In this document: in pieces, positions 16,739-26,589 of the stretch | How positions within the stretch are numbered: the first letter of the stretch is position 1 | Layout of the letters: the number at the start of each line of letters is the position of its first letter | Source of the DNA: Mycobacterium intermedium | GTDB taxonomy: Bacteria > Actinomycetota > Actinomycetes > Mycobacteriales > Mycobacteriaceae | Direction of reading: 5' to 3' | Assembly: GCF_002086275.1 (NCBI RefSeq) | Contig: NZ_MVHT01000014.1 | Span: forward strand, 21,481 to 85,480 | DNA length: 64,000 nt | Notes under the pieces: generated by a model | The model's input: only the letters and a program-made list of their open reading frames with translations | What the model was told of the DNA's origin: nothing | The model's database searches: none | Translations under genes and position numbers: made by a program

Positions 16739-19129
16739 TTACGGGCGCGTGATTGCTTGGTTACCCAGTGCAGTTGGTGTGCAACGCGATTCGTCTGCGT
16801 CGCCATCATCCTCAGCGAGGCTGAAATAGCTTTCTTCCTCCTGGACAAAGTGCAGACGCAGCAGCGCGTATAGACCGTACAGACAGGCCAAAAGGTCGTT
16901 GACTTGCTCGCGCTGTATGGCCCCGGTCGAGCGCGCCGAGGCCAAGTGGATGGCGATCCGATCAGCGAGCCGCTGGATTTCGGCGTGCATCCTGCTCATT
17001 GTTGCGGTGGCTTCGCCGCTACCGAGGGGCTGGGCCAACGCCGGGTAGAGCTGAGTCTCCTCGGCCTGTTCGTGCGGCAGAATCCGTTCGGTTAGCAAAG
17101 CGTGGACCGCACTCAACGACTCGAGCCCGGCGGCATTCGCACCCGTAACCAGTAGATCGGCGGTGGTGCGCAGCAATCCGATGGCGTCACGCAGCTGGTC
17201 GTGTTCGGCCGAAAAGCGGCACAGCAGTTGCTCGGTGTCCTTAGCTAACGAAACATCGGTGGCAGGGTCACCACGCAGCGCCCGCAGAGCATTGAGAATC
17301 ACCGCAAGGTCTATGCCTTCCTGCAACAACGCGCCAGCTGCTGGCGGCAACAGGCCCAAGGCGGCGACCATCATCGCCAACAGCGACAGCGACATGCCAA
17401 CCACCGCGCTTTGCACAGCGATCCGACGCGACCAACGGGCGATGTCCATTGCATCGGCAAGTCGATCGAGCCGATCGGTGGTCAAAACGATGTCGGCAAC
17501 TTCCGAGGAAGCCGTGGCCCCGCGTGCGCCCATGGCCACGCCAACCGTCGCCGCCGCGAGCGCGGGGGCGTCGTTGATGCCATCACCGACCATGACCGTC
17601 ACGGCCCGTTCGGCTTCGGCGCGCACTGCGTCAAACTTGTCCGCCGGAGTCCGGTCGGCGTACACCTCGTCCAGACCCAAGATGGTGGCCACCTCACGCG
17701 TCGGTTCGGCTCGGTCGCCCGTGAGCAGGATCAGCCTGGTCAGTCCAGCCTGCCGCAACCTCCGAATAGTTCGCGGCGCATGCCGGCGCAACGGATCCCG
17801 CAGCAACACCGCACCAATGGGATCGCCCTCGAAGCACACCCAAGCGATCGCTGCGTTGTCCAAGCGAGCGCGATTCACCGCCGCGCTCGCCCACGCGCTT
17901 GTCACCGCATCGGCGGGCAGCTTGCCGACGGTGACCCGATGCCCGTCGACGGTAGCGGTGACACCGCGGCCAGGCTCTTCCACAACATCCGTAGGTACCC
18001 ACAGCTCTAAGGAACGGTTCAATGCCTCCGTGACGATTGCCTCGGCCAGCACATGCGGGGACAACTGATCTACCGAAGCCGCCAACCGCAACACCTCGTT
18101 CGGGTCACGCTCCGGTGCAGACACCACGTCGACAACCGCGGGCCGACCCATGGTTAAGGTGCCGGTCTTGTCCATCACCAAAGTCGTTGCACGTCCTAAG
18201 TTTTCCAGTGCACCACCGCTGCGAATCACCACTCCGGTGCGGGATGCGCGCGACAGGCCGGCGACGATCGCCACCGGCGCCGCCAACAGCAACGGGCAGG
18301 GGGTCGCGACCACTAGCACCGCGACGGCGCGCACGACCGATCCGCTGGCAAGCCACGCAATTGCGGCGACCAGCAGCGCCACCGGCAAGAACCATGCCGC
18401 GTAGCGGTCTGCCAATCGGACGATCGGGGCACTGCCGGCACCCGCCTGTTGAGCCATTCGAACGATGCCCGCGTAGGTGCTCTCGTCAGCAGATGCGGTG
18501 GCTCGTACCTCAAAAGCGCTACCCGCGTTGACCACACCGCTTCGCACCGGTTCACCGACCGCCCGATCGACCTGAAGTGGTTCGCCGGTCAGTGCTGACT
18601 CATCCAGCACAGCCACTCCGTCGGCAACGCGTCCATCCACCGGGACAACCTCGCCGGGTCCGACAATGAGGATGTCGTCGACGTTCACTTCATCCAGTGG
18701 AATGACATCGATCTGCGTTCCAGTTCGTCGCCGCGCAAACCGTGGAGCGCGGCGCAACAGGGCCCGCAGATCACGGGCCGCTCTGCGCTCGGCGGCGGCC
18801 TCCAGCGCCCGCCCTCCGGCCAGCATCACGGCGATCAATGCACCCGCTAGGTACTCGCCGACCAGAAGGGTGCCGACAAGCGAAAGCAAGGCAATAACGT
18901 CTACACCCACTCGGCCCTGCCGCAACGTGAGGACTAACCACACCAGCGCAGGAACGATCGCGCCTACAGTCGCGGCAATCCAGCAACCGTCCGCCAAGGC
19001 GCGCTTGTCTAGCAGCCAGGCGATGCCACCGGCGGCTAGCCCGCCCACCGTGAATACCACCAGTAATGGTCCAGTTACTGAGCGCAGCAACGTGATTCGG
19101 CCGGGGACAGCGGTCGCGTGCTCTGTCAT
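16739..19129 (-). CDS. P-type metal ATPase with C-terminal hemerythrin (HHE) domain
   Basis: 796 residues from ATG 19129 (MTEHATAVPG), preceded by GAAAGAAGG; the 50 extra codons of the open frame have no such site. The P-type core is complete: TGEP in the actuator, TPCPLLLAAP in the transport helix, DKTGTLT, GDGINDAPAL. There is no N-terminal HMA domain, and the usual P1B HP dipeptide is altered to HV (LSPHVLAEA). After the last membrane helices (about residue 600) comes a hemerythrin-like four-helix domain with AEHDQLRDAI, LPHEQAEETQLYP and LRLHFVQEEESYF, supplying the His/Glu di-iron ligands. The domain might sense oxygen or redox or buffer iron for the pump. The metal is unknown. Confidence 0.88.
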   Translation of the reverse strand: MTEHATAVPGRITLLRSVTGPLLVVFTVGGLAAGGIAWLLDKRALADGCWIAATVGAIVPALVWLVLTLRQGRVGVDVIALLSLVGTLLVGEYLAGALIAVMLAGGRALEAAAERRAARDLRALLRRAPRFARRRTGTQIDVIPLDEVNVDDILIVGPGEVVPVDGRVADGVAVLDESALTGEPLQVDRAVGEPVRSGVVNAGSAFEVRATASADESTYAGIVRMAQQAGAGSAPIVRLADRYAAWFLPVALLVAAIAWLASGSVVRAVAVLVVATPCPLLLAAPVAIVAGLSRASRTGVVIRSGGALENLGRATTLVMDKTGTLTMGRPAVVDVVSAPERDPNEVLRLAASVDQLSPHVLAEAIVTEALNRSLELWVPTDVVEEPGRGVTATVDGHRVTVGKLPADAVTSAWASAAVNRARLDNAAIAWVCFEGDPIGAVLLRDPLRRHAPRTIRRLRQAGLTRLILLTGDRAEPTREVATILGLDEVYADRTPADKFDAVRAEAERAVTVMVGDGINDAPALAAATVGVAMGARGATASSEVADIVLTTDRLDRLADAMDIARWSRRIAVQSAVVGMSLSLLAMMVAALGLLPPAAGALLQEGIDLAVILNALRALRGDPATDVSLAKDTEQLLCRFSAEHDQLRDAIGLLRTTADLLVTGANAAGLESLSAVHALLTERILPHEQAEETQLYPALAQPLGSGEATATMSRMHAEIQRLADRIAIHLASARSTGAIQREQVNDLLACLYGLYALLRLHFVQEEESYFSLAEDDGDADESRCTPTALGNQAITRP

Positions 19130-19218
19130 CGGACCTTCTTTCTCTGAAATGCCGCAGCGCCAGTTCAGTTGTCGCAACGCCACGCGGGCGCCGCCCCAAT
19201 CACCGCCAGATTCCGCTG

Positions 19219-19299
19219 CTAGACCGTAACGTCGCTGCACGATGCGGCGGATCCATCGGCTCCGGCGACGATCCCGCAACGCGTAGCGGTTGTGGACAT
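19219..19299 (-). pseudogene. Remnant of a universal stress protein gene (first 20 codons)
   Basis: ATG at 19299 opens a 26-codon frame starting MSTTATRCGIVAGADGSAAS, nearly the N-terminus of the USPs at 16673 (MSTAAKRYGIVVGVDGSAAS) and 37632 (MSTNVTRYGIVVGVDGSAAS). After codon 20 the similarity stops and a TAG follows. The rest of the gene is gone, replaced by the leader of the ATPase-hemerythrin gene. The promoter region is retained (-10-like TAGCGT and a DosR-like box), so the fragment may now be an expressed leader for the ATPase. It is too short for a folded protein. Confidence 0.75.
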
Positions 19300-19324
19300 G
19301 TGTTCTCTTTCAATGCGCCACATC

Positions 19325-19337
19325 AAACGCTATCGCG
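19325..19337 (-). promoter_or_regulatory. Promoter core shared with the second USP gene (CGCGATAGCGTTT)
   Basis: This 13-mer is identical to 37670-37682, and both lie just upstream of a USP start (one intact, one remnant). It contains TAGCGT, which fits the mycobacterial -10 pattern TANNNT. With a start site about 19320, the DosR-like box at 19356-19369 would be centred near -43, the usual DosR position. Confidence 0.5.
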
Positions 19338-19355
19338 CAGATGGTGGTTGGTCAC

Positions 19356-19369
19356 GGGTCATTGGTCCT
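19356..19369 (-). promoter_or_regulatory. Candidate DosR box before USP remnant / ATPase-hemerythrin gene
   Basis: Minus strand AGGACCAATGACCC matches 10 of 14 positions of GGGACTWWAGTCCC. Spacing to the shared -10 element (19327-19332) is right for a DosR-activated promoter. Confidence 0.5.
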
Positions 19370-19469
19370 CAACGAGACGGCCCTAGATCCCTGATCAGCC
19401 CGAGGTAATAGAAAGAACGGCCACCACAAAGCGTCCTGTCAGGAAGGCGAACGATGGTGCGGGTGCGCA

Positions 19470-21203
19470 TCATCGATCGGGTAGGGGTACCGTCCAGCAG
19501 ACCCGAGTCCCCCCCTTCGGAGAACTTGTGAACTCGCATGTTCCGCCGAGCTGTTCGGCACGATGCGCCATATTGGCCAAGCCGCTGTGCCGGCGATTGT
19601 CGACGGGTATGCCAGAGCCGTTGTCAGTGATGGCCAGCGTAAACATGTCGGCGGCGCTGACTTCGACGGTCAGCCTCGAAGCGGATGAATGGCGCACCAC
19701 GTTACTGATGGCCTCGGTGAGGACCGCTTCGGCGTGCTCGGCGATGTCGCCATCGATAGCACTCATTGGGCCGTCGATGTGGACGATGGTCACGATGTCC
19801 CGATTCTCGGTTAAGTCGGCCACGATCCCCTGAAGGCGGTGGCGGAAACCGCCATCGGAACCCAACGGCGACTTCAGCTGGAAGATCGTGCTGCGAATCT
19901 CCTCGATGATCCCCTGTAGATCGTCGAGCGTGCGGTTGAGCCGGCTGACGACCTCGGGCGAACGTGCTCGAGCGAGAGTGCCCTGCAAGTCCATCCCGGC
20001 GGCGAAGAGCCGTTGGATGACGTGATCGTGCAGGTCGTGTGCGATGCGTTCGCGCTCAGCGAGAATGGTCAATCGCCGCGTATTTTCCTGGCCAGAGGCC
20101 AACATCAGCGCGATTGCGGCGTGGGTGGCGAACTGGCCTACCAGATCGAGATCACTACTGTCGAACGGCGTCTGATAGGCACTGCGCGCCAGGGCGATGA
20201 CCCCAAAAATCTCATCGTGGGCGCGCAACGGCATCACGATGGCGGAGCGCTGCCCGACGTCGGTGAACGCCTCGATCGGATAACTCAAGGATTCGGTGAT
20301 CAACGGCTTCCCGGAGCGAAAGACGCTGCCGCTAGTAGAGCCTTCTACCGGGACTCGATGACCGATGACATCATCGGCGTTGACTCCTACGGCCGCAGTG
20401 ACGATCAATGTGTCGGTTTCTTCCGGTGGCAGGTCAGCGTCGATCGGTATAAGGACGATGGCCTGCTCGGACTCCGTCAGCGCGCACGCGCGTTCAGCGA
20501 TCAACTGCAACGGTCGTCCCCGCGACTCAGTGCTGGAAAGTAGTAACGCGGTGGTGATTTCGCGACTAGCTTCCATCCACTTCACCGACGTGCGTTCGTG
20601 CGCGAACACCTGCGCATTGTCGATGGCGACGCCGGCCGCAAACGCCAGTGCTCGAGCCGCGAACTCATCGGATTCAGAGAACACTCGGTCCGGGTCAACC
20701 TGGGTCAAATACAGGCTGCCGAACACCGTCCCGCGGATCGTGATCGGCACACCCAGGAAGGCACGCATCGGTGGATGGTGTTCCGGGAAGCCGACGGCGG
20801 CTGGATGCAACGTCAGGTCGTCGAGGCGTAGCGCCGGCGTCTCGCTGAGCGATAAGCCCAGCACCCCCTTGCCCACTGGCAAGTGGCCGATCTGCTGCGC
20901 GTTCGCCTCGTCTATCCCGGTGTGGACGAACGACAGCAAAGTTCCTTCGGGATCACGGACGGCAAGTGCCCCGTATGGAGCAGAGGTCAACTCCCTAGCA
21001 GCGAGGATGATCCGTCGTAGAGTCGCGTCGAGGTCAAGATCCGAACCAATCTCGACGATCACACGTAGCAATTGCGCCATTTGATCGCGTGCAGCCAACA
21101 ACTCGTCGAGTTGCTGGTGCATCCGGCTCACCAGAACTGGCCGACCCAGTCCGGCAAAAGCCGAGCCGTCTTCGTCGCTGGCCACTCGAGTAAGACCTTC
21201 CAC
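19470..21203 (-). CDS. DosS/DosT-type histidine kinase (two GAF domains)
   Basis: 577 residues, almost the size of DosS (578) and DosT (573). GAF-A (about 60-200) has EHHPPMRAFLGVPI; His143 aligns, by my reading, with the proximal haem His149 of DosS. GAF-B covers about 230-370. The HisKA_3 box is DLHDHVIQRLFAAGM with phosphoacceptor His392, virtually the DosS/DosT sequence, and the ATPase domain has NVVRHS and DNGSGIP. It therefore probably senses O2, NO or CO through haem and phosphorylates a DosR-type regulator. No response regulator gene is beside it, so it should act on a regulator encoded elsewhere, as DosT does. No DosR box seen directly upstream. Confidence 0.92.
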   Translation of the reverse strand: MEGLTRVASDEDGSAFAGLGRPVLVSRMHQQLDELLAARDQMAQLLRVIVEIGSDLDLDATLRRIILAARELTSAPYGALAVRDPEGTLLSFVHTGIDEANAQQIGHLPVGKGVLGLSLSETPALRLDDLTLHPAAVGFPEHHPPMRAFLGVPITIRGTVFGSLYLTQVDPDRVFSESDEFAARALAFAAGVAIDNAQVFAHERTSVKWMEASREITTALLLSSTESRGRPLQLIAERACALTESEQAIVLIPIDADLPPEETDTLIVTAAVGVNADDVIGHRVPVEGSTSGSVFRSGKPLITESLSYPIEAFTDVGQRSAIVMPLRAHDEIFGVIALARSAYQTPFDSSDLDLVGQFATHAAIALMLASGQENTRRLTILAERERIAHDLHDHVIQRLFAAGMDLQGTLARARSPEVVSRLNRTLDDLQGIIEEIRSTIFQLKSPLGSDGGFRHRLQGIVADLTENRDIVTIVHIDGPMSAIDGDIAEHAEAVLTEAISNVVRHSSASRLTVEVSAADMFTLAITDNGSGIPVDNRRHSGLANMAHRAEQLGGTCEFTSSPKGGTRVCWTVPLPDR

Positions 21204-21376
21204 GACGGCTACTGGCGTAGCGCAATTAGCGTTGCGGGCTACAACGCCAGTTGCAGACTACTCACGATGATGTGACCCGACTACTGTTTGACGCGGGAGT
21301 TAATAAGGGAACTCGCGAGCCCGATTGGTCGCCTTCCGCTCGCTGCACTGCTTGTTCTCGCTCTCCCCGTTGTCGG

Positions 21377-23416
21377 CTACAGACCGCTCGGGTAGGTTTC
21401 CGGCGTTTCGCCGGCGATCCACAAACTCGTCGTCTCGAGTGGTTCGAGCGCCCGGGTGTGATCGATATGGATCATCGCGTCGAACTGGTCGGCTGGCCGG
21501 ACGTGGTAGTAGTGGCTTTGCCGTTCCGTGGCAGGCAGATATATCACCCCTATCGCGCGCCCCAAGCGAACGTTACTGAGTGGGCCAGCGGTCTCTGGTT
21601 GGATCGCTGCGGAAACCAAGAAGGCGTCCTTGCCCGATTCGTGCAGCATCTCTTCGACGCTCCCATTGAGCGCCGGCCGGACTACCTTTCGCTCGGCCAG
21701 GCCGCCCCACTCGCTCGCGGCGGTGACGGTGCCGGTGTAAGTGCTCAGTCCGATGAGGCGAGATTCGTCACCGTATCGTTCCCGAACGAGTTGACCAAGG
21801 GTGAGCTGCCCGTCTGAACTCACCTCGGCCGCCCGCGCGTCACCCACGTGAGAATTGTGGGCCCACACAACTATCCGGGCTGATGCACTCGAACTGTGGC
21901 GGTCTAGATGTTTCAGCAGCGCGTCCAGCGTCGCCGCCATATGCCTGTCGCGCAGATTCCACGAAGTGACCCGGCCGCTGAGCATCGCGCGGTAGTAGAC
22001 CTCTGCGTCGCGCACTGTCTGCGCGTTCTGCTCGGCGTAGAACAGTTCGTCCTCGGCCAGCAGTCCGTCCCTGCGTGCGTAAGCCAACGCATTGCGCTGG
22101 ATGTCCACAAGTTGCTCGATCGCCTCGCGTTCACACGACGGACCGGCACCGAACGCCGCCGAGAATCCGTATGCCTGACCGTCATCGGCCGAAGCGTGAT
22201 CGAAGCACGCATACCGGGTACGGGCGCGCGCCGCGGCCGCCGGGTCGACCTTGTCCAGGTAAGCGATCACTTCGTGGATGGAGCGGTGCAGACTGTAGAG
22301 ATCCAGACCGTAGAACCCGGCCTGTTGCTCGCTGCTTGTGGATGCACCATTGCGCGTTCGCAGCCAGTCGACGAAGTCGCGGACAACGATGTTGCGCCAC
22401 ATCCAAGCGGGAAACCGTACGAATCCGCTCAACGCCTCGTCCGCGCTCTTGTCCTCGCCTAGTCCACGGACATACCGATTCACCCGGTATGCATCGGGCC
22501 AATCCGCTTCTGCGGCAACGGCACAGAACCCCTTGTGCTCGATCAACCACTTCGTGATTTCGGCCCGTGCCTCGTAGAACTCATGTGTGCCATGCGAACT
22601 CTCGCCGATCAGGACGATCCGCGCATCGCCGATGAGTTCCTCGAGGGCTTCGCGTGGTGGGACGCCGCCGGGGGCATCAATTGCCACGCGCCTGATCACC
22701 TCGGCTGCCGTGGGAGCCCGAAGCCCGCCCGTCGCGGGCGTCTGCGTGGGGGACGCTAGCAACTCACGTACTTCATCGTCGGTGACTTGCTTGAAGTCCC
22801 AGAATGACTCGCCCACAGCAAGAAACGGGGTCGGCATTGATGCGCAAACGACGTCATCGACGAGACCGGCAAATTCCCGGCAGGTGGATTCGGGAGCCGC
22901 CGGCACCGCGATCACAATCTGCGCGGGATCGGCCTCCCGCAACGCTTGCACCGCGGCGAACATGCTCGCACCGGTGGCCAAACCATCGTCGACGAGAATG
23001 ACCGTCTTACCGGTTACCTCAAGCGGCGGACGCCCCCCACGATAGGCGGCCTCCCGCCGAATAAGTTCGCGGCCTTCACGTTCCGCGACATCCCGCAATT
23101 GCTGCGGTGTGATTCGCAAACCCCGCAACACGTCGTCATTGACAACGACACGGCCGCCGCTCGCCAACGCTCCGAACGCGAACTCTTCGTGGCCAGGGAC
23201 ACCGAGCTTGCGCACGATGTATGCGTCCAGTGGGGCTTGCAGCGCGGCCGCAACTTCCCACGCCACAGGTATCCCGCCCCTCGCCAGGCCAAGCACCACG
23301 ACGTCCTCGCGGCTCCGATAGGCGCTCAGAAGTTTTGCCAACACCCGTCCGGCCTCCCGGCGGTCGCGGAATACGCGACGCGGCGAGCAGCGACTGACTT
23401 CAGCTGCTGTGGCCAT
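21377..23416 (-). CDS. Rv2030c-like phosphoribosyltransferase/erythromycin-esterase fusion protein
   Basis: 679 residues. The N-terminal domain (about 1-215) is a phosphoribosyltransferase fold with the PRPP loop [14 protein letters not shown]. The C-terminal domain (about 250-679) is the erythromycin-esterase/succinoglycan-synthesis domain with [27 protein letters not shown] and [13 protein letters not shown], including the conserved His/Glu residues of the EreA family. M. tuberculosis Rv2030c (681 residues) has the same order and belongs to the DosR regulon, next to hspX. Here a 31-codon HspX-like ORF lies 18 nt upstream and a near-perfect DosR box lies beyond it. The biochemical function of the fusion is unknown. 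Confidence 0.93.
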   Translation of the reverse strand: MATAAEVSRCSPRRVFRDRREAGRVLAKLLSAYRSREDVVVLGLARGGIPVAWEVAAALQAPLDAYIVRKLGVPGHEEFAFGALASGGRVVVNDDVLRGLRITPQQLRDVAEREGRELIRREAAYRGGRPPLEVTGKTVILVDDGLATGASMFAAVQALREADPAQIVIAVPAAPESTCREFAGLVDDVVCASMPTPFLAVGESFWDFKQVTDDEVRELLASPTQTPATGGLRAPTAAEVIRRVAIDAPGGVPPREALEELIGDARIVLIGESSHGTHEFYEARAEITKWLIEHKGFCAVAAEADWPDAYRVNRYVRGLGEDKSADEALSGFVRFPAWMWRNIVVRDFVDWLRTRNGASTSSEQQAGFYGLDLYSLHRSIHEVIAYLDKVDPAAAARARTRYACFDHASADDGQAYGFSAAFGAGPSCEREAIEQLVDIQRNALAYARRDGLLAEDELFYAEQNAQTVRDAEVYYRAMLSGRVTSWNLRDRHMAATLDALLKHLDRHSSSASARIVVWAHNSHVGDARAAEVSSDGQLTLGQLVRERYGDESRLIGLSTYTGTVTAASEWGGLAERKVVRPALNGSVEEMLHESGKDAFLVSAAIQPETAGPLSNVRLGRAIGVIYLPATERQSHYYHVRPADQFDAMIHIDHTRALEPLETTSLWIAGETPETYPSGL

Positions 23417-23434
23417 CTCACACCCGCCGCCAAC

Positions 23435-23530
23435 TCAGTTCGTGGCGTGGGTCTGACGGAAGGCTTGGACGACGGCCCCGTCATGGGGGAAGACCGCCCC
23501 TGCCGCGCGTTGCACGAGAAGCGTACTCAT
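23435..23530 (-). CDS. 31-residue ORF resembling the HspX N-terminus (probable hspX remnant)
   Basis: ATG at 23530 has a strong ribosome-binding site (GGGAGG, 6 nt). The protein starts MSTLLVQR, with FP at 14-15 and AF at 23-24, and ends in TN. HspX of M. tuberculosis starts MATTLPVQR, has FP and AAF at matching spacing, and also ends TN. About 10 of the first 24 aligned positions agree. In M. tuberculosis hspX (Rv2031c) sits directly upstream of Rv2030c, exactly this position. I infer an hspX gene that lost its alpha-crystallin core but kept its start, promoter and DosR box. It may be translated as a microprotein or only as a leader for the downstream gene. Confidence 0.6.
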   Translation of the reverse strand: MSTLLVQRAAGAVFPHDGAVVQAFRQTHATN

Positions 23531-23597
23531 GATTGCCTCCCGGATGGAGAATTGATGTGACGATGTACATCTGACCACTTATGGAGCGCCAACGACA

Positions 23598-23611
23598 GGG
23601 ACGGAGGTCCC
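23598..23611 (-). promoter_or_regulatory. DosR box GGGACGGAGGTCCC
   Basis: Perfect GGGAC-N4-GTCCC dyad, 68 nt before the HspX-like ORF and 182 nt before the Rv2030c-like start. It lies in the divergent region with the acs operon, so it could act in both directions. Best DosR box in the window together with 36697-36710. Confidence 0.75.
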
Positions 23612-23690
23612 TTCTGGCGAGGCACTTCGTCGATCCCAGCAGCGAAGGCACAACACCCTCGACAAGCCTCCGATAGGCCCTTCGATACTG

Positions 23691-23704
23691 GTGACTTTCG
23701 TCTC
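23691..23704 (+). promoter_or_regulatory. Candidate DosR box upstream of acs-E1-E2-ACP operon
   Basis: GTGACTTTCGTCTC matches 11 of 14 positions of GGGACTWWAGTCCC and lies 72 nt before the acs ATG. Together with 23598-23611 it makes one box for each divergent operon. Confidence 0.5.
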
Positions 23705-23776
23705 TATTACCGGGTGGCTACCGAGGAAAACGATGAAGGGATCCGAGCACAGCTTGGCGACGCTTAGGAACCCGTC

Positions 23777-25579
23777 ATGGAGATCATCCGCAAGACGCCA
23801 CACGACCTCAGCGTGCGGCCAAATCTCACCGATTACGAGTCGACATGTGCGCGGTTCGACTGGAGCGATGTGCCAGCACTTTGCGAAGGCATGGGCGGCG
23901 CGGGCAGCTGCAACATCGCGTACGCCGCCGTAAACCGCCACGCCGCGGGACCCGCCCGGACCCGTACTGCGTTGCGATTCATCGGCGCCAAAGGCCCCGA
24001 TGGCGCACTGGCCACGCACGATATTGCTTACGGTGAGCTCCACGCATTGATCAAGCGATTCTCCGGGGTGTTGCGATCCCTCGGCGTTGGCAAGGGCAGT
24101 CGTGTGTTCACGATCATGGGCCGCATCCCCGAGCTGTACATATCGATGTTGGGGACGCTGTATACCGGCGGTGTGGTCTCGCCACTGTTTTCCGCGTTCG
24201 GCCCTGAACCGATAGCCACCAGGGTGAACATCGGCGAGGCGGATGTACTGGTAACCACCAGATCAATCTTTCAACGCAAGATCGCCAAGATTCGCGATGG
24301 CATCCCGTCGGTAAAACACATCTTGATAGTTGACGAGCACCACTCCGGTGCCCCACCAGCTGGAACTCTCGATTTCTGGCAATTGATGAACTCGGTTGAC
24401 GAAGACACACCGATCGAACCGACAAGACCCGATGACCCGGCGTTGCTGCACTTCACCAGCGGCACCACCGGCACACCGAAGGGTGCGCAACACGTACACG
24501 GCGCAGTGGCAATGCATTACGTGACCGGCTTTTATGCGCTCGATTTGCACGACGACGACATTTATTGGTGCACCGCCGATCCCGGCTGGGTCACTGGAAC
24601 TTCGTACGGCATCATCAGCCCGCTGCTGCACGGGGTGACGTCCATCGTCGACGAGGCGGAATTCGACGCAGAGCGCTGGTACTCGATCCTGCAAGACCAG
24701 GCCGTCTCGGTGTGGTACACGGCCCCGACCGCAATCAGGATGCTGATCAAGGCAGGCCCTGAGTTGGCTTCTCACTACCGATTCCCCCGTCTCCGGTTCA
24801 TTGCCAGCGTGGGCGAGCCGCTCAACCCGGAAGCTGTCTGGTGGGGTAAACGTGTGTTGGGATTGCCAATTCACGACAATTGGTGGCAGACCGAAACAGG
24901 CGGCATAATGATCGCCAACACCCCCGCCTTCGACATAAAACCCGGATCGATGGGTCGACCGCTGCCCGGAGTGGCCGCATACATTGTGCGGCACAACGAT
25001 GACGGCACCATCACGGTCGTTGATGAACCCGGTGTCGAGGGCGAGCTGGCGCTCAAACCGGGCTGGCCATCGATGTTCCGGGGCTATCTACACGCCGATG
25101 AACGTTACGAAAAGTGCTTCAGGGACGGGCTTTACCTGACCGGTGACTTGGCCAAGAAGGATGCCGATGGCTACTTCTGGTTTGTCGGTCGAGCAGACGA
25201 TGTGATCAAGTCCGCAGGACATCTGATCGGTCCCTTCGAAGTCGAGAGTGCACTCACGGACCATCCGGCGGTTGCCGAAGCCGCGGTGATCGGTAAACCA
25301 GATCCCACCGTCGGCGAACGAGTGAAAGCCTTTGTCACCGTGAAGTCTGGTGTCGTAGCCGACGAAGACCTCCGCATGGAACTCCTCGGCCACGCCCGCA
25401 AACGACTCGGTGCGGCCGTCGCACCAAAGGAAATTGAGTTCGTTGCCATGCTGCCACACACAAGCAGTGGCAAGATCATGCGGCGACTCCTGAAGGCGCG
25501 CGAACTAGGCCTGCCCGAAGGCGACACCTCGACCATCGAACGCCAGCCCCAACCGGAGACCCAAGGGGCGTCACTGTGA
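23777..25579 (+). CDS. AMP-forming acyl-CoA (acetyl-CoA-type) synthetase
   Basis: 600 residues of the ANL superfamily. The P-loop is [12 protein letters not shown] (about 230), then [15 protein letters not shown], which together with NWWQTETGG (about 370) is characteristic of acetyl/propionyl-CoA synthetases. The hinge DxxK region and the C-terminal catalytic Lys in [11 protein letters not shown] (about 570) are present. It would convert a short acid, ATP and CoA to acyl-CoA. The closest style is Bacillus AcsA rather than the longer Acs. Its stop overlaps the E1-alpha start by 4 nt. First gene of a coupled operon with a 2-oxoacid dehydrogenase and ACP, divergent from the Rv2030c-like gene across two DosR-like boxes. 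Confidence 0.9.
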   Translation: MEIIRKTPHDLSVRPNLTDYESTCARFDWSDVPALCEGMGGAGSCNIAYAAVNRHAAGPARTRTALRFIGAKGPDGALATHDIAYGELHALIKRFSGVLRSLGVGKGSRVFTIMGRIPELYISMLGTLYTGGVVSPLFSAFGPEPIATRVNIGEADVLVTTRSIFQRKIAKIRDGIPSVKHILIVDEHHSGAPPAGTLDFWQLMNSVDEDTPIEPTRPDDPALLHFTSGTTGTPKGAQHVHGAVAMHYVTGFYALDLHDDDIYWCTADPGWVTGTSYGIISPLLHGVTSIVDEAEFDAERWYSILQDQAVSVWYTAPTAIRMLIKAGPELASHYRFPRLRFIASVGEPLNPEAVWWGKRVLGLPIHDNWWQTETGGIMIANTPAFDIKPGSMGRPLPGVAAYIVRHNDDGTITVVDEPGVEGELALKPGWPSMFRGYLHADERYEKCFRDGLYLTGDLAKKDADGYFWFVGRADDVIKSAGHLIGPFEVESALTDHPAVAEAAVIGKPDPTVGERVKAFVTVKSGVVADEDLRMELLGHARKRLGAAVAPKEIEFVAMLPHTSSGKIMRRLLKARELGLPEGDTSTIERQPQPETQGASL

Positions 25580-26589
25580 TTGAGGGAAACTTGGCGCGGG
25601 CGCTGTTGTCTGACATGATCCGCGTGCGCCGGATGGAAGAGAAATGCGCGGAACTCTACAGCGCGGGGAAAATCCGTGGGTTCCTGCACCTCTACGTTGG
25701 GGAGGAAGCCGTCGCCGCCGGGTCATTGCGCGCGCTGAGCAATGTCGACGCCGTCGTCGCGACCTATCGCGAGCATGCCCACGCGCTATTACACGGCATC
25801 CCGATGACCAGAATCATGGCCGAGATGTTCGGCAAGGAGCAGGGCTGCTCGCGTGGACGCGGCGGGTCGATGCACCTTTTCGATGCGGCTACTCGTTTCT
25901 ATGGCGGCAACGCCATTGTCGCCGGCGGGCTACCGCTTGCGGTGGGAATCGCCTTCGCCGACGCGATGTTTCACCGGAAACAGGTGACAGCGTGCTATTT
26001 CGGCGACGGCGCTGTGGCCGAGGGCGCATTTCACGAGGCGCTGAACATGGCGGCCTTGTGGCGCCTGCCGGTGCTGTTCTGTTGCGAGAACAACCTGTAT
26101 GCGATGGGGACCGCCCTGGATCGGGCGCAGTCACAGACCGACCTCACCATCAAGGCGGCGGCGTACCGTGTTCCGACGCTAGCCGTGGACGGGATGGACG
26201 TAGAAGCGTGCTATTCCGCCACACAACAGGCCGTGTCGCACGTCCGCGGCACGGGCGGTCCATTCTTCATCGAGTTTCGCACCTACCGGTTCCGTGCGCA
26301 TTCGATGTTCGACCCAGAGCTTTACCGGGACAAGGCGGAAGTCGAGAAGTGGCGCGAGCGCGACCCGATCCATTCATTTGTCGCACAGTGCCTGTCCGAC
26401 GGGACGCTGTCCGACGGCGACGTTGACGACATCGAGAGTGCGGCGGCCGTTGAGATCGGCGATGCGGTGGCCTATGCCGAGGCTGGAACCTGGGAGGACA
26501 CCGCGGATCTCGAGCGCGATGTGCTTACCCCGCCAGCTACTGATCACGAGGTAGCACTCGAGGAATCGACACCGGAGCCGGCGCGATGA
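25576..26589 (+). CDS. 2-oxoacid/acetoin dehydrogenase E1 alpha subunit
   Basis: 337 residues with the thiamine-diphosphate motif [15 protein letters not shown]...ENNLYAMG (written in parts; about residues 138-175), [11 protein letters not shown] and the phosphorylation-loop-type segment [15 protein letters not shown]. This is the PdhA/AcoA family. It forms an alpha2beta2 heterotetramer with the next gene and decarboxylates pyruvate-like acids, or cleaves acetoin, onto lipoyl-E2. GTG start overlaps the synthetase stop (GTGA). Sequence alone does not settle pyruvate versus branched-chain acid versus acetoin as substrate. Confidence 0.92.
   Translation: MIEGNLARALLSDMIRVRRMEEKCAELYSAGKIRGFLHLYVGEEAVAAGSLRALSNVDAVVATYREHAHALLHGIPMTRIMAEMFGKEQGCSRGRGGSMHLFDAATRFYGGNAIVAGGLPLAVGIAFADAMFHRKQVTACYFGDGAVAEGAFHEALNMAALWRLPVLFCCENNLYAMGTALDRAQSQTDLTIKAAAYRVPTLAVDGMDVEACYSATQQAVSHVRGTGGPFFIEFRTYRFRAHSMFDPELYRDKAEVEKWRERDPIHSFVAQCLSDGTLSDGDVDDIESAAAVEIGDAVAYAEAGTWEDTADLERDVLTPPATDHEVALEESTPEPAR

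Noticed and set aside
21204..21376. Gene between the haem kinase and the Rv2030c-like gene
   Set aside because: 172 nt with no frame that has a start, ribosome site and recognisable sequence.
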